IMG/VR virus record: IMGVR_UViG_3300010373_000006
Span: 1 to 64,000 of that record
Source: a virus
Strand: one strand, 5' to 3'
DNA: 64,000 nucleotides
Position 1 is the first letter of the stretch. Each line of letters opens with the position of its first letter. The notes below the pieces were generated by a model. It had not been told where the DNA came from and did not search any database. It saw nothing but the letters and a program-made list of their open reading frames with translations. A program made the position numbers and the translations under genes. Shown here piece after piece: positions 22,311-29,011 of this stretch.

Positions 22311-22997
22311 GTGAAGGTCTATCTTGCATCGCCGAATACGCAACAGCAGGCAGAGCACGCCGCCGATATGCCGGTGTTGCTCTCGTTTGCGTGCTATTCG
22401 AGTTGGCAGGATAGATATCAGCAAACCTATTCCCGCATCCTGATCGACTCGGGCGCTTACTCGGAACTCAACAGCGGCAAGATGATCGAACTCCCGGCCT
22501 ACATCGACTGGGCGGCGCGATGGACTGGCCACGCCGACGCCGTGGCAGGACTCGACGACATTCGCGGTGACTGGAAGCGGTCGCTTGCGAACTACGAGCG
22601 ATTCCCCGGCGGGTTTCCCACCTTTCATGAGACCGACCCGCCCGAACTTCTGGATGAGTTGATCCCTATGGCTCGCGAGCGTGGCGGATGGCTGGGAATC
22701 GGACTCTTACCGCCGCGCGAGGGAAAAGAGACGTGGGTTCGCGAAACGTGCTCTCGAATCCCCGACGACCTTCACGTTCACGGCTGGGCACTTAGGCGAT
22801 ACACGCACGTTCGGCGGCTCGATTCCGTCGATTCAACAAATTGGTGGCGCGATGCTATGAAACTGCGAACACTTCCGGACTTATCGCACCTGACGTATGG
22901 TGAATGCCTTGAAATCGTCGTGAAGCGCTACCAGCGATGGGGGCGAGAGGTTCGCGAGTCCAAGGGAATGCCGCTTTTTGATGAGGTGGTATCATGA
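22311..22997 (+). CDS. DpdA-like DNA transglycosylase (TGT superfamily)
   Basis: The 228-residue product carries LIDSGAYSELNSG near residues 42-54, matching the D-S-G-(A/G)-(F/Y) catalytic motif of tRNA-guanine transglycosylases and phage DpdA, followed by DAVAGLDDIRGD and GGWLGIGLLP barrel segments. DpdA swaps guanine in DNA for a 7-deazaguanine. The stop overlaps the start of queE by 4 bp, which strongly supports a deazaguanine role. It is shorter than many TGT proteins, and the exact base inserted cannot be told from sequence. Confidence 0.65.
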   Translation: MKVYLASPNTQQQAEHAADMPVLLSFACYSSWQDRYQQTYSRILIDSGAYSELNSGKMIELPAYIDWAARWTGHADAVAGLDDIRGDWKRSLANYERFPGGFPTFHETDPPELLDELIPMARERGGWLGIGLLPPREGKETWVRETCSRIPDDLHVHGWALRRYTHVRRLDSVDSTNWWRDAMKLRTLPDLSHLTYGECLEIVVKRYQRWGREVRESKGMPLFDEVVS

Positions 22998-23629
22998 AGA
23001 CCTACGCCGTGAAGGAAATGATCAAGACCCTCCAGGGCGAGGGCTTCCACGCGGGCCGCGCGGCGATCCTCTGCCGGTTCGCGGGCTGTAACCTCTGGTC
23101 GGGGCGTGAAAAGGATCGCGCCTCGGCCGTCTGTCGGTTCTGCGATACGGATTTCATCGGCGTCAACGGCGAGAACGGAGGGCGGTACACGGCGGCAACG
23201 CTCGCATCGCGAGCTGCCGAATTATGGGGTAGCGATCGCACGCACCGTTTCATTTTTCTCACCGGCGGGGAACCGATGCTACAGGTCGATTCGGTGTTGA
23301 TCGACGCGCTGCATCGCTTCGGATTCTTCGTACAGGTCGAGACCAACGGGACGCTGCCGGTGCCGCCCTGCCTGGATTGGATCACGGTGAGCCCGAAGGC
23401 TGGTGCCGAATTCAGGCAAATGAGCGGGCAGGAGTTGAAGTTGGTCTATCCGCAGGCCGGCGCGGAACCCGAGCGATACGCCGGATTGACAGGCTTCCGC
23501 GACTTCCTTTTGCAGCCGATGGATGGCCCGGCGAAAGAGGCGAACACGCGAGCGGCAATCGAGTATTGCTTGGCTCATCCGCAATGGAGGCTCAGCACGC
23601 AAGTTCATAAACTGATCGGTGTGCGATAG
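22994..23629 (+). CDS. queE: 7-carboxy-7-deazaguanine synthase QueE
   Basis: The 211-residue radical-SAM enzyme begins VKEMIKTLQGEGFHAGRAA and has the QueE-specific cluster motif C32-x14-C47-x2-C50 followed by DTDF, then FLTGGEPMLQ, VETNGT, SPKAG and the closing LSTQVHKLIGVR. QueE contracts 6-carboxytetrahydropterin to 7-carboxy-7-deazaguanine. QueC, QueD and FolE homologues are not in this window, so precursors must come from the host or elsewhere in the phage. It is translationally coupled to the DpdA-like gene. Confidence 0.92.
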   Translation: MKTYAVKEMIKTLQGEGFHAGRAAILCRFAGCNLWSGREKDRASAVCRFCDTDFIGVNGENGGRYTAATLASRAAELWGSDRTHRFIFLTGGEPMLQVDSVLIDALHRFGFFVQVETNGTLPVPPCLDWITVSPKAGAEFRQMSGQELKLVYPQAGAEPERYAGLTGFRDFLLQPMDGPAKEANTRAAIEYCLAHPQWRLSTQVHKLIGVR

Positions 23630-23643
23630 AAGGGGGAGACGAC

Positions 23644-23844
23644 GTGAGCGGCGAAACGGTGTCGGTGGAGTATCGGGTGCAGTACCGGCGACGCGGTTTG
23701 GCGTTTGGCTGGGCAACAGAAGGTACGCTTCACTGCGACGAATCGAAAGCGCTCGAGGATGTGGCGGCGTTTCGACGGGCAGACTCGGCGTACGAATGGC
23801 GGGTGGTGCGGGTGACGAAGGAAGTGGTGGGGGAGGCTGACTAA
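23644..23844 (+). CDS. hypothetical protein, 66 aa
   Basis: GTG 23644 follows GGGGGAGA. The small beta-rich product (VSVEYRVQYRRRGLAFGWAT ... YEWRVVRVTKEVV) is not recognised. It lies just after queE, but nothing ties it to that pathway. Confidence 0.5.
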   Translation: MSGETVSVEYRVQYRRRGLAFGWATEGTLHCDESKALEDVAAFRRADSAYEWRVVRVTKEVVGEAD

Positions 23845-23867
23845 CCGGCCAGCGAAAGGGAGAGACG

Positions 23868-24296
23868 ATGGGATATTCGACCAGTTTCACAGGCGTGCTC
23901 AAATTCACGAGCGAACCGACCACGCCGCAACTCAAACTTCTGGGCACCATTCTCGGCGAAGATCCCAGCGATCATGCCGAATGGGTGCATCACAGCGTCG
24001 GCAACGTGTCCTACATCCAACTTGAGGTTGCGCGGGACTACTCCGGCCTTCAGTGGGACGGTACGGAGAAGTTTTACGAGGCGGTCAACGCCGTGAATCT
24101 CGTGCTTGCGGTGATGCGCGAGGAGTTTCCCGACTTCGGTTTGTCAGGCGAACTCACCGCCCAAGGTGAGGATAACGACGACCGCTGGAGGCTGGTTATC
24201 GGCGACGACGGGCGTGCAAAGAAAGTTGACGTGCCGTTAACCGGGCGAAAGGTGATCTGTCCTCATTGCCGGGAGACGTTTCGGTTAGATGACTGA
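23868..24296 (+). CDS. conserved phage protein, 142 aa
   Basis: The product starts GYSTSFTGVLKF and contains GLQWDGTEKFYEAVNAVNLV and ELTAQGEDNDDRWRLVI, a domain common in phages and sometimes plasmids, with no assigned function. A C-terminal CPHC pair is added. From 24297 to 24428 there is purine-rich sequence with a small GCCCGC/GCGGGC hairpin and no gene. Confidence 0.6.
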   Translation: MGYSTSFTGVLKFTSEPTTPQLKLLGTILGEDPSDHAEWVHHSVGNVSYIQLEVARDYSGLQWDGTEKFYEAVNAVNLVLAVMREEFPDFGLSGELTAQGEDNDDRWRLVIGDDGRAKKVDVPLTGRKVICPHCRETFRLDD

Positions 24297-24428
24297 GGGC
24301 CGTCACTGGGACGCATCCGGAAAACACGCGAGGAGACTGATCGGGACTGGGCGAGGGGCGTTAGGCCCGCAACATGGGAGCGGGCGGGATGAGGCAGGGA
24401 GGGGCTGAGGGGGAGGATCGGGGGCGAG

Positions 24429-24758
24429 ATGAGCATCGAGACGATCGTGATTCCGAAAGTGCTGACACCACGCGAAGCGTCTGAGCGATCCGGGATTTCG
24501 GTCGCGTCACTGGTGGCGTTCATTCGCGTGCATCGCTATCCGTTCACCGAACTCGTACCGGGCGGCAAGCCGGGAGACCGCGGGCGAGGCCGCTGGGGGC
24601 TTACTCTCGCGCAACTGGCGCACATCGTCGATAAGCAGGTCCGCAGGTTCGAGCCCCCGGCGACCTCGCCATCCGAGAAGCCGGAGCCATCGCTTGTATC
24701 CCCGGATGGAAAGTCACGTCTTCGCGGGGGGCACAGGCGCCGATCCGGGACGCTTTGA
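24429..24758 (+). CDS. excisionase-like helix-turn-helix protein
   Basis: The 109-residue product has a MerR/Xis-type winged helix (LTPREASERSGISVASLVAF ... RWGLTLAQLAHIV) and a basic tail. It faces the integrase gene and overlaps its end by 45 bp, the normal xis-int neighbourhood. Excisionase function is inferred from the fold and position. Confidence 0.65.
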   Translation: MSIETIVIPKVLTPREASERSGISVASLVAFIRVHRYPFTELVPGGKPGDRGRGRWGLTLAQLAHIVDKQVRRFEPPATSPSEKPEPSLVSPDGKSRLRGGHRRRSGTL

Positions 24759-26015
24759 CCGTCTAAAAAGTTTCTCAGCCGCAACCTGTAAATGGCTGTC
24801 GAGCAAGTGCCCGTAGTGCTTATAGATCATGTCGGGGGACGTGCCCGTTAGCTGAGCAACGGTCGCCACATCGACGCCGTGCATGAGCAGAGTCGAGATT
24901 GCCGTGTGTCGCCAGCGGTAGTTCACGAGCCGGTTGTCGCCCTTGTCCTGGATGAGCACTTCCGCCAGTTTTCGTTCTGCGGAACGCACATCTTCTCCGC
25001 CCCGGATTCGCTCCCGAATACTTTCCTGCCGCGCGATCAACTCGGTTCGGATTCTCTTCACGGTAATCGAGAGTGTTGAGCCATCCTCCCACGGCTCGTT
25101 CATTCCGCGCCCGGCAAACCCGCCGTGGTGGACGAACACCCATTCGCTGTTGGGTGGCGTGCGGTCGAACACTCGCCGCAGAGCTCGGGAGAGCAGGGGG
25201 GAGAAGTAGATCGTTCGCGGCTTACCCGTCACCTTGCCGGCCTTCCATCGCCGGTAGGGGATGATCGCCTTGGCTGCCGAGTGTCCGGCCGGCGTCTGCC
25301 AGGCATTCCATTTGATGTCTTCCCATTTGAGCCGACAGAGTTCCTTGGGGCGGCATCCTGTGTTGATCAGGCAACGCTCGAGCAAGATCGTCAGCCGCTC
25401 GTACCGTGAGAGCGTGTAGGTTCGTGGCGTTCGTGTTCGCCAGTACCCGATGAACGCAGCCGCCTCGATGGTCTCGGCATGACGCTCGGGTGAGCGCGGA
25501 ATCATCGGAGCTCTGTACCCTCGGATCGGGTTGTCTGCAATCAATCGCTGGGGAGCCTTCGCCGCCCAGTTGAATGCGGCCCGCGCTGACGCGCAGACAT
25601 TCCGGGCATATACCGGCGAGTAATCCGAGAGCAGGTCTTCGCCGAACGCGGTGACTTCCTCGGGGGAGACGGACGGCACCGGGCGCGTCCCGAACACGTC
25701 GCAAAACATCCCCAGGTGCCGCTGTTTGTTTCGTTGTTCGGTGATCGAGTGTTTCCCTTCCTTGACCCGATCCTCGTACCACTTCAGGTAACGTTCAAAC
25801 ACCCAATCGACCGAGTTCTCGATCACGACGGGAACCACGTTATCGCGTCGGGCGCGTTCGGTCTTCAGCCATTCCCAGGCTGCTCCTTCATCCTTTTCGC
25901 CGATCGTTTCGGGGGCATAAACCTCGGTCGCGCGGCCCTTGGAATCGACCTCTCCAATGTTGGCGTACCAGCGTTTTTTTCCCTTGTGCCAACGCGCTCC
26001 AGCCTTGCGAGGCAT
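24714..26015 (-). CDS. int: tyrosine integrase
   Basis: ATG 26015 follows GGAGG by 7 bases, giving 433 residues. An N-terminal arm-binding part (ARWHKGKKRWYANIGEV) is followed by a SAM-like core-binding domain and the catalytic domain with TGCRPKELCRLKW (first Arg), a beta-hairpin Lys region, YRWRHTAISTLL (second Arg; Tyr in place of the usual His, as in many integrases of this type), and the nucleophile in YKHYGHL. It catalyses integration and excision at the adjacent attP. It lies 149 bases left of a terminator and tRNA-like attP core. Confidence 0.92.
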   Translation of the reverse strand: MPRKAGARWHKGKKRWYANIGEVDSKGRATEVYAPETIGEKDEGAAWEWLKTERARRDNVVPVVIENSVDWVFERYLKWYEDRVKEGKHSITEQRNKQRHLGMFCDVFGTRPVPSVSPEEVTAFGEDLLSDYSPVYARNVCASARAAFNWAAKAPQRLIADNPIRGYRAPMIPRSPERHAETIEAAAFIGYWRTRTPRTYTLSRYERLTILLERCLINTGCRPKELCRLKWEDIKWNAWQTPAGHSAAKAIIPYRRWKAGKVTGKPRTIYFSPLLSRALRRVFDRTPPNSEWVFVHHGGFAGRGMNEPWEDGSTLSITVKRIRTELIARQESIRERIRGGEDVRSAERKLAEVLIQDKGDNRLVNYRWRHTAISTLLMHGVDVATVAQLTGTSPDMIYKHYGHLLDSHLQVAAEKLFRRSKRPGSAPVPPAKT

Positions 26016-26087
26016 CGGTTTTCCTCCGTTGAGGCCAGTCGTGCAACCCACCTAACTGTGTCGCCTATTAGCCATTTGGTCAAGCCG

Positions 26088-26125
26088 GAACGTCCGATGG
26101 AACGTCTCGTAAGAACGTCTGATGG
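26088..26125. repeat. left integrase arm-type sites
   Basis: GAACGTCCGATGGAACGTCT (26088-26107) is followed by GAACGTCTGATGG (26113-26125). The first unit matches the right-hand site at 26370-26389 in 19 of 20 bases. Repeats on both sides of an integration core are typical of arm sites bound by the integrase N-terminal domain. Confidence 0.6.
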
Positions 26126-26162
26126 CAAACGAAGGGATTCGGTTTCGGCATTTGCGGCGCAT

Positions 26163-26186
26163 TAAAAAACCCTGGTTTCCCAGGGT
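26163..26186 (-). terminator. rho-independent terminator after the tRNA-like sequence
   Basis: Read leftward, ACCCTGG-GAAA-CCAGGGT is followed by a run of T (plus-strand A at 26164-26169). It would end the transcript of the tRNA-like sequence just upstream of the integrase gene. Confidence 0.7.
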
Positions 26187-26199
26187 CTTTCTACTACAA

Positions 26200-26271
26200 T
26201 ACACCCGAAGGGACTCGAACCCCTAACCGTCGGTTCCGAAGACCAACAATCCTGGCTGAACAGCCGGATAT
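26200..26271 (-). tRNA. tRNA-Arg(TCG)-like sequence, probable attP core
   Basis: Read leftward, the 3' part is a clear tRNA: anticodon stem TTGGT/ACCGA with loop CTTCGGA (anticodon TCG), a T arm with TTCGAGT, and the acceptor strand CGGGTGT plus A. The 5' acceptor strand ATATCCG can pair with it using two wobbles, but the D arm is abnormal (GGCTGTTCAGCC palindrome). It therefore fits either a degenerate phage tRNA or, better, an attP core that copies the 3' end of a host tRNA-Arg gene and would restore that gene on integration. No CCA is encoded. Confidence 0.6.
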
Positions 26272-26335
26272 CGGTTTTCATAAACTCGTTACGGCGTACC
26301 GACTTACGGCGGGTGGCATTTACTTCAAACGTCCT

Positions 26336-26363
26336 ATAATACCACGAAAATAGGGCGATGCAA
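26336..26363 (-). promoter_or_regulatory. leftward promoter for the tRNA-like sequence
   Basis: On the minus strand TTGCAT (plus 26358-26363) and TATTAT (plus 26336-26341) are 16 bp apart, pointing at the tRNA-like sequence and the integrase. The right arm-type repeat lies just upstream, so integrase binding could affect this promoter. Confidence 0.45.
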
Positions 26364-26369
26364 GGGGTA

Positions 26370-26390
26370 GAACGTCTGATGGAACGTCTT
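26370..26390. repeat. right integrase arm-type site
   Basis: GAACGTCTGATGGAACGTCT at 26370-26389 repeats the left arm site at 26088-26107 in the same orientation, about 280 bp away on the other side of the att core. From 26391 to 26485 I see no gene. Confidence 0.6.
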
Positions 26391-26485
26391 AATTCGACGT
26401 TCGTTTATGATCGGGGTATGCGAATGGCGTGTTGGTTTGGGCCGAACTATTCGGAATCGCCGAAGGGTTGGACGGGCCGCGCGGC

Positions 26486-26514
26486 AAAAACCCCGCGTCG
26501 GAGGGCACGCGGGG
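26486..26514 (-). terminator. terminator of the leftward accessory operon
   Basis: Read leftward, CCCCGCG and CGCGGGG form a perfect 7-bp stem around a 10-base loop, followed by TTTTTG. It lies 60-90 bases past the last minus-strand gene of the operon that starts at 29272. Confidence 0.75.
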
Positions 26515-26572
26515 AGAGGAGATGCGGTTGCGAGGCCCGGCGGTCAGGCCGGAGCGCGACGGGAAGGTGTGG

Positions 26573-27061
26573 TCAAACAGCGTAAAGGCCACGGCCAACC
26601 CTTCGAAGGTGGCCCAAGGCCACGCAAGCGCTCAAAAACGTGTAGGCCGCCGATCGCGAACAGTTGAGCCGGTCACACGCCTGCCGGATCGTAACCGGGT
26701 AGGGGCACAAGAGTGCTCGCCGTTCGGCGGTCCTGTCGACGCTGGCCGCCGCTAACACCCCAGTCTTCGCGAGCTGACGGTACTCTCCCTGTCGTCTTCG
26801 CCGCACTGATTCGCGTTGCGTATATCCGGCCTGCGGTCCGCGCGCCGTCAACGTCTGACTGGAGTCTCGGTTGGCATTGTGTTGCCGCTGGTTCTCGCTC
26901 CACTCCCCGCAAACCAGAGGCGAACCAACCGGTATCCCGAATTTGAGGCGGTAAGCCTCGTCGTTCATCTTATGACGCCGAAGGAGGTGGGTCGGTAGCG
27001 CTCGATACCACCGCCCACATTCGAGGCAAAGGATGCGATCTTCGTGGCGAGGCTGGTCCAC
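26573..27061 (-). CDS. Ros/MucR-type zinc-finger regulator with C-terminal winged helix
   Basis: GTG 27061 lies 8 bases after GGGAG; 162 residues. The N-terminal part matches MucR/Ros: LCLECGRWYRALPTHLLRRH (zinc ligands Cys, Cys, His, His), then MNDEAYRLKFGIPVGSPLV. The C terminus (PVTIRQACDRLNCSRSAAYTFL) looks like a helix-turn-helix. It is a likely transcription regulator, the last gene of the minus operon. Confidence 0.75.
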   Translation of the reverse strand: MDQPRHEDRILCLECGRWYRALPTHLLRRHKMNDEAYRLKFGIPVGSPLVCGEWSENQRQHNANRDSSQTLTARGPQAGYTQRESVRRRRQGEYRQLAKTGVLAAASVDRTAERRALLCPYPVTIRQACDRLNCSRSAAYTFLSACVALGHLRRVGRGLYAV

Positions 27062-27076
27062 GGCGTCGACTCCCAC

Positions 27077-27319
27077 TCAGGCGGTCGGTAAAACCGTGAA
27101 CCACGGTTGCCCGTTTTCGTCGCACAAGCCGTCCCACCGCATCGGGTATATGTGGATTCGTCCATCCTCGGTCTCTCGGGCCGCAAACGTCGGCTCCGGC
27201 TCGTCGTCAATCGCGTTAATCAGGTCTCCGATCGCCCAGTCCCGCGATCCGTCCTTGACGGTTGCGTACGGGCGATTCTTTGAGATTTCGGTCAAGACGT
27301 TGATCAGGGTCGCTGCCAT
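27077..27319 (-). CDS. hypothetical protein, 80 aa
   Basis: ATG 27319 lies 9 bases after GAGGAG. The product (TLINVLTEISKNRPYATVKD ... HIYPMRWDGLCDENG) is a small acidic protein of unknown function. Its leader is one of two copies of a 43-bp repeat (see 27331-27408). Confidence 0.5.
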   Translation of the reverse strand: MAATLINVLTEISKNRPYATVKDGSRDWAIGDLINAIDDEPEPTFAARETEDGRIHIYPMRWDGLCDENGQPWFTVLPTA

Positions 27320-27330
27320 CGGGGTCATCT

Positions 27331-27408
27331 CCTCATCTCGTGTCTCGATCTCAGAAAAACGGCACGGGCCATTCCCCTCTCGGGAGAGAGGGGGTAGGTT
27401 CGGGCCGC
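27331..27408 (-). repeat. repeated 5' leader, copy 1
   Basis: This leader lies between two minus genes. Positions 27366-27408 are identical over 43 bp to 28607-28649, and the similarity continues to the ribosome-binding site. Read leftward it holds the hairpin CCCCTCTC-TCCC-GAGAGGGG and a later TTTTT, then GATGAGGAG. It could be an attenuator, a processing site or a protein-binding leader. Confidence 0.75.
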
Positions 27409-27411
27409 TGT

Positions 27412-28161
27412 TCACAATTCGCAATGGTGCTCATCACTTCTCCGCGCCTCCATCTCAGCCAGCCGCTTCATGTCCTCCATCGCCGCTTCGTTGTCCTCGA
27501 AAAATCGCACCGGCGAGACACGCTCCGGTGAACTCGCGTCGTAAATCATCATTGCGGCGAGTGGCGTATCGAAAAATCGCTCCAGGGCACTCCCGGCCTC
27601 GCCTGCGAGATGGACGACCCAGCCGGCGCGACAGTGGGTCTTGTCGCACTCGTGCCAAGTGTCCATTTTGAGCGCATCGCAGTTCGACGCCGATGCATAA
27701 ACGGCCTGATGGATGTGCGCGATCGTCGGCGTTGGCGGAGGGCCGAATTGACCGGAGGCGACCGCGTCAGGATCACCTTGGCAGCGCGAGCAGCCCGAGC
27801 AGTCCGAGCAGCGCGAGCAGTCCGAGCAGCGCGAGCAGTCCGAGCAGTCCAAGCAGAGCGAGCAGCGCGAGCAGCGCGAGCAGCGCGAGCAGCCCGAGCA
27901 GCCCGAGCAGCCCGAGCAGCCCGAGCAGCCCCAGCAGTCCGAGCAGTCCGAGCAGTCCGAGCAGTCCAAGCAGAGCGAGCAGCGCGAGCAGCCCGAGCAG
28001 CGCGAGCAGTCCGAGCAGTCCGAGCAGCCCGAGCAGCCCGAGCAGTCCGAGCAGCCCGAGCAGCCTTTTAGGCTGTCCAGGGCCTCCCTTGCGGCCTCAA
28101 TGCTGCCGAAATATTTGGCCGAGCATTTGTTGCCGTTGCTGTCTTCTACCCACGTTTCCAT
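27412..28161 (-). CDS. cysteine-rich (Cys-Ser-x)n repeat protein
   Basis: The 249-residue product starts with a 32-residue normal segment (WVEDSNGNKCSAKYFGSIEA), then about 95 residues in which cysteine recurs every third position (C-S-G, C-S-D, C-S-R, with rare C-L-D and C-W-G), then a globular C-terminal domain (DTWHECDKTHCRAGWVVHLA, ALERFFDTPLAAMMIYDAS, VRFFEDNEAAMEDMKRLAE). The C-terminal domain is known in other phages next to varied repeats. A repeat with a Cys every third residue could bind metal or form a beta-solenoid; this is inference. ATG 28161 follows AAGGA by 8 bases. Confidence 0.7.
   Translation of the reverse strand: METWVEDSNGNKCSAKYFGSIEAAREALDSLKGCSGCSDCSGCSGCSDCSDCSRCSGCSRCSLCLDCSDCSDCSDCWGCSGCSGCSGCSGCSRCSRCSRCSLCLDCSDCSRCSDCSRCSDCSGCSRCQGDPDAVASGQFGPPPTPTIAHIHQAVYASASNCDALKMDTWHECDKTHCRAGWVVHLAGEAGSALERFFDTPLAAMMIYDASSPERVSPVRFFEDNEAAMEDMKRLAEMEARRSDEHHCEL
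27783..28064 (-). repeat. 9-bp tandem repeat array encoding Cys-Ser-x
   Basis: About thirty 9-bp units of the form GAGCAG(T/C/C)CC or GAGCAGCGC on the plus strand run without interruption; the reading frame is kept and only the third residue of each triplet varies. Larger blocks are duplicated as well, for example the segment containing CCAAGCAGAGC at 27847 and 27965. Confidence 0.9.
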
Positions 28162-28286
28162 GCTTTCTGTCCTTCAAAAAAATGCCTTGCGCCTCCGCCT
28201 CGGCCAGACAAAGGCCGTCGATCTCCGCCCGGCCGGAAGCGCTCCGACCGGGCAATCTCGCACCCTCCGCAGAGGGTAAGCCGCGC

Positions 28287-28313
28287 CCCGGCGGTCAGGC
28301 CGGAGCGCGACGG
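28287..28313. repeat. 27-bp repeat, second copy at 26536-26562
   Basis: The 27 bp starting CCCGGCGGTCAGGCCGGAGC occur identically at 26536-26562 and here, both in non-coding spots at the 3' side of minus-strand genes. Each can fold CCGGC/GCCGG around GGTCAG. The stretch 28162-28328 has otherwise only the leader of the Cys-rich gene. Confidence 0.7.
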
Positions 28314-28328
28314 TCGGAGAGGCCATAC

Positions 28329-28559
28329 TCAGACCTCTCTCCACAGCCCGGCGGACTTCATGGTGGCCAGTTCGCCTCGCCCCACTCTGGTTCCAGCGGC
28401 TTGGCGGCAACCACTGAGGATCTGGCATCCCCCTGATTTCGCATATAACCGCGCTTTGGCGAGGTCGGTGAATGTCGCGTAGATGGGGCACTCATCGCCA
28501 TAGCGTCCCTCGGCGGCCAGCACAGCGAAAACTCCGGTCATGTTTAGTGTCGCATTCAT
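28329..28559 (-). CDS. hypothetical protein, 76 aa
   Basis: ATG 28559 lies 9 bases after GAGGAG. The product (MTGVFAVLAAEGRYGDECPI, then ATFTDLAKARLYAKSGGCQI) looks like a small phage protein with a beta-alpha unit; the A-R-x-Y-A-K segment recurs in unrelated phage small proteins. The function is unknown. Its leader is copy 2 of the repeat described at 27331. Confidence 0.5.
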   Translation of the reverse strand: MNATLNMTGVFAVLAAEGRYGDECPIYATFTDLAKARLYAKSGGCQILSGCRQAAGTRVGRGELATMKSAGLWREV

Positions 28560-28569
28560 CGGTCAAATC

Positions 28570-28649
28570 TCCTCATCTCGGGTCTCAAGGTCTCAGAAAA
28601 ACGACGCGGGCCATTCCCCTCTCGGGAGAGAGGGGGTAGGTTCGGGCCG
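28570..28649 (-). repeat. repeated 5' leader, copy 2
   Basis: This is the second copy of the leader at 27331-27408, with the 43-bp identical part at 28607-28649 and the same hairpin, T-run and GATGAGGAG order in front of the gene at 28329-28559. Confidence 0.75.
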
Positions 28650-28651
28650 TT

Positions 28652-28867
28652 TCAGGGCACCAGCGGTCGAAAGCCGACGCGTCCGGGCACTTGGCACCAC
28701 CAGCCCTCTGTAATTGTGCCGTCTGCGTTGACCCGGATCGCACAGACGCCGTGCGGGTCGACGATGTTGCGAGGCCGAACGATTCGCGTCTGCGGGTCGA
28801 CGACGAGCAGTTCCCCTCCTGTGTAATAACGTCGGCGGGCAATGGATTCGAGTTGTTCGGCGTTCAT
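28652..28867 (-). CDS. hypothetical protein, 71 aa
   Basis: ATG 28867 lies 9 bases after GAGAGG (ATG 28876 is too close to it). The product ends with a beta-rich part (ELLVVDPQTRIVRPRNIVDP, CAIRVNADGTITEGWW). It is not recognised. Its 145-base leader, 28868-29011, folds CCTCGCC-ACAC-GGCGAGG inside a longer CGTCCGC/GCGGACG pairing and may be regulatory. Confidence 0.5.
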   Translation of the reverse strand: MNAEQLESIARRRYYTGGELLVVDPQTRIVRPRNIVDPHGVCAIRVNADGTITEGWWCQVPGRVGFRPLVP

Positions 28868-28874
28868 CGGGGTC

Positions 28875-28900
28875 ATCCTCTCGCGTTCGGGGTTGGGTTC
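28875..28900 (-). repeat. 26-bp leader repeat, second copy at 29216-29241
   Basis: ATCCTCTCGCGTTCGGGGTT and the following GGGTTC occur in both leaders of the two genes at the 5' end of this operon, ending in each case at the ribosome-binding site. The leaders of these two genes are thus related to each other, as the leaders of two later genes are. Confidence 0.75.
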
Positions 28901-29011
28901 GCAATGGGGCCGTGGCCTTGCGACCACGGAACGGGTGCGGCCTTTCGTCCGCAGGAGGTCTCCGCTTCAGCTTCAATGGGGCCTCGCCGTGTGGCGAGGA
29001 AGCGGACGGAA

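Noticed and set aside
22311-24296. A full queuosine-type pathway (FolE, QueD, QueC) around queE
   Set aside because: Neighbouring proteins do not match these families; only QueE and the DpdA-like protein can be supported.
24714-26165. Integrated prophage boundary at the tRNA-like sequence
   Set aside because: Phage-type genes continue on both sides of it, so it reads as attP of an unintegrated genome rather than attL or attR.
27610-28436. Long plus-strand frames opposite the Cys-rich gene (Ala-Arg or Pro-Ser-Ser repeats)
   Set aside because: They are the other frames of the 9-bp repeat; the minus-strand frame has a good start, conserved flanking domains and operon context.
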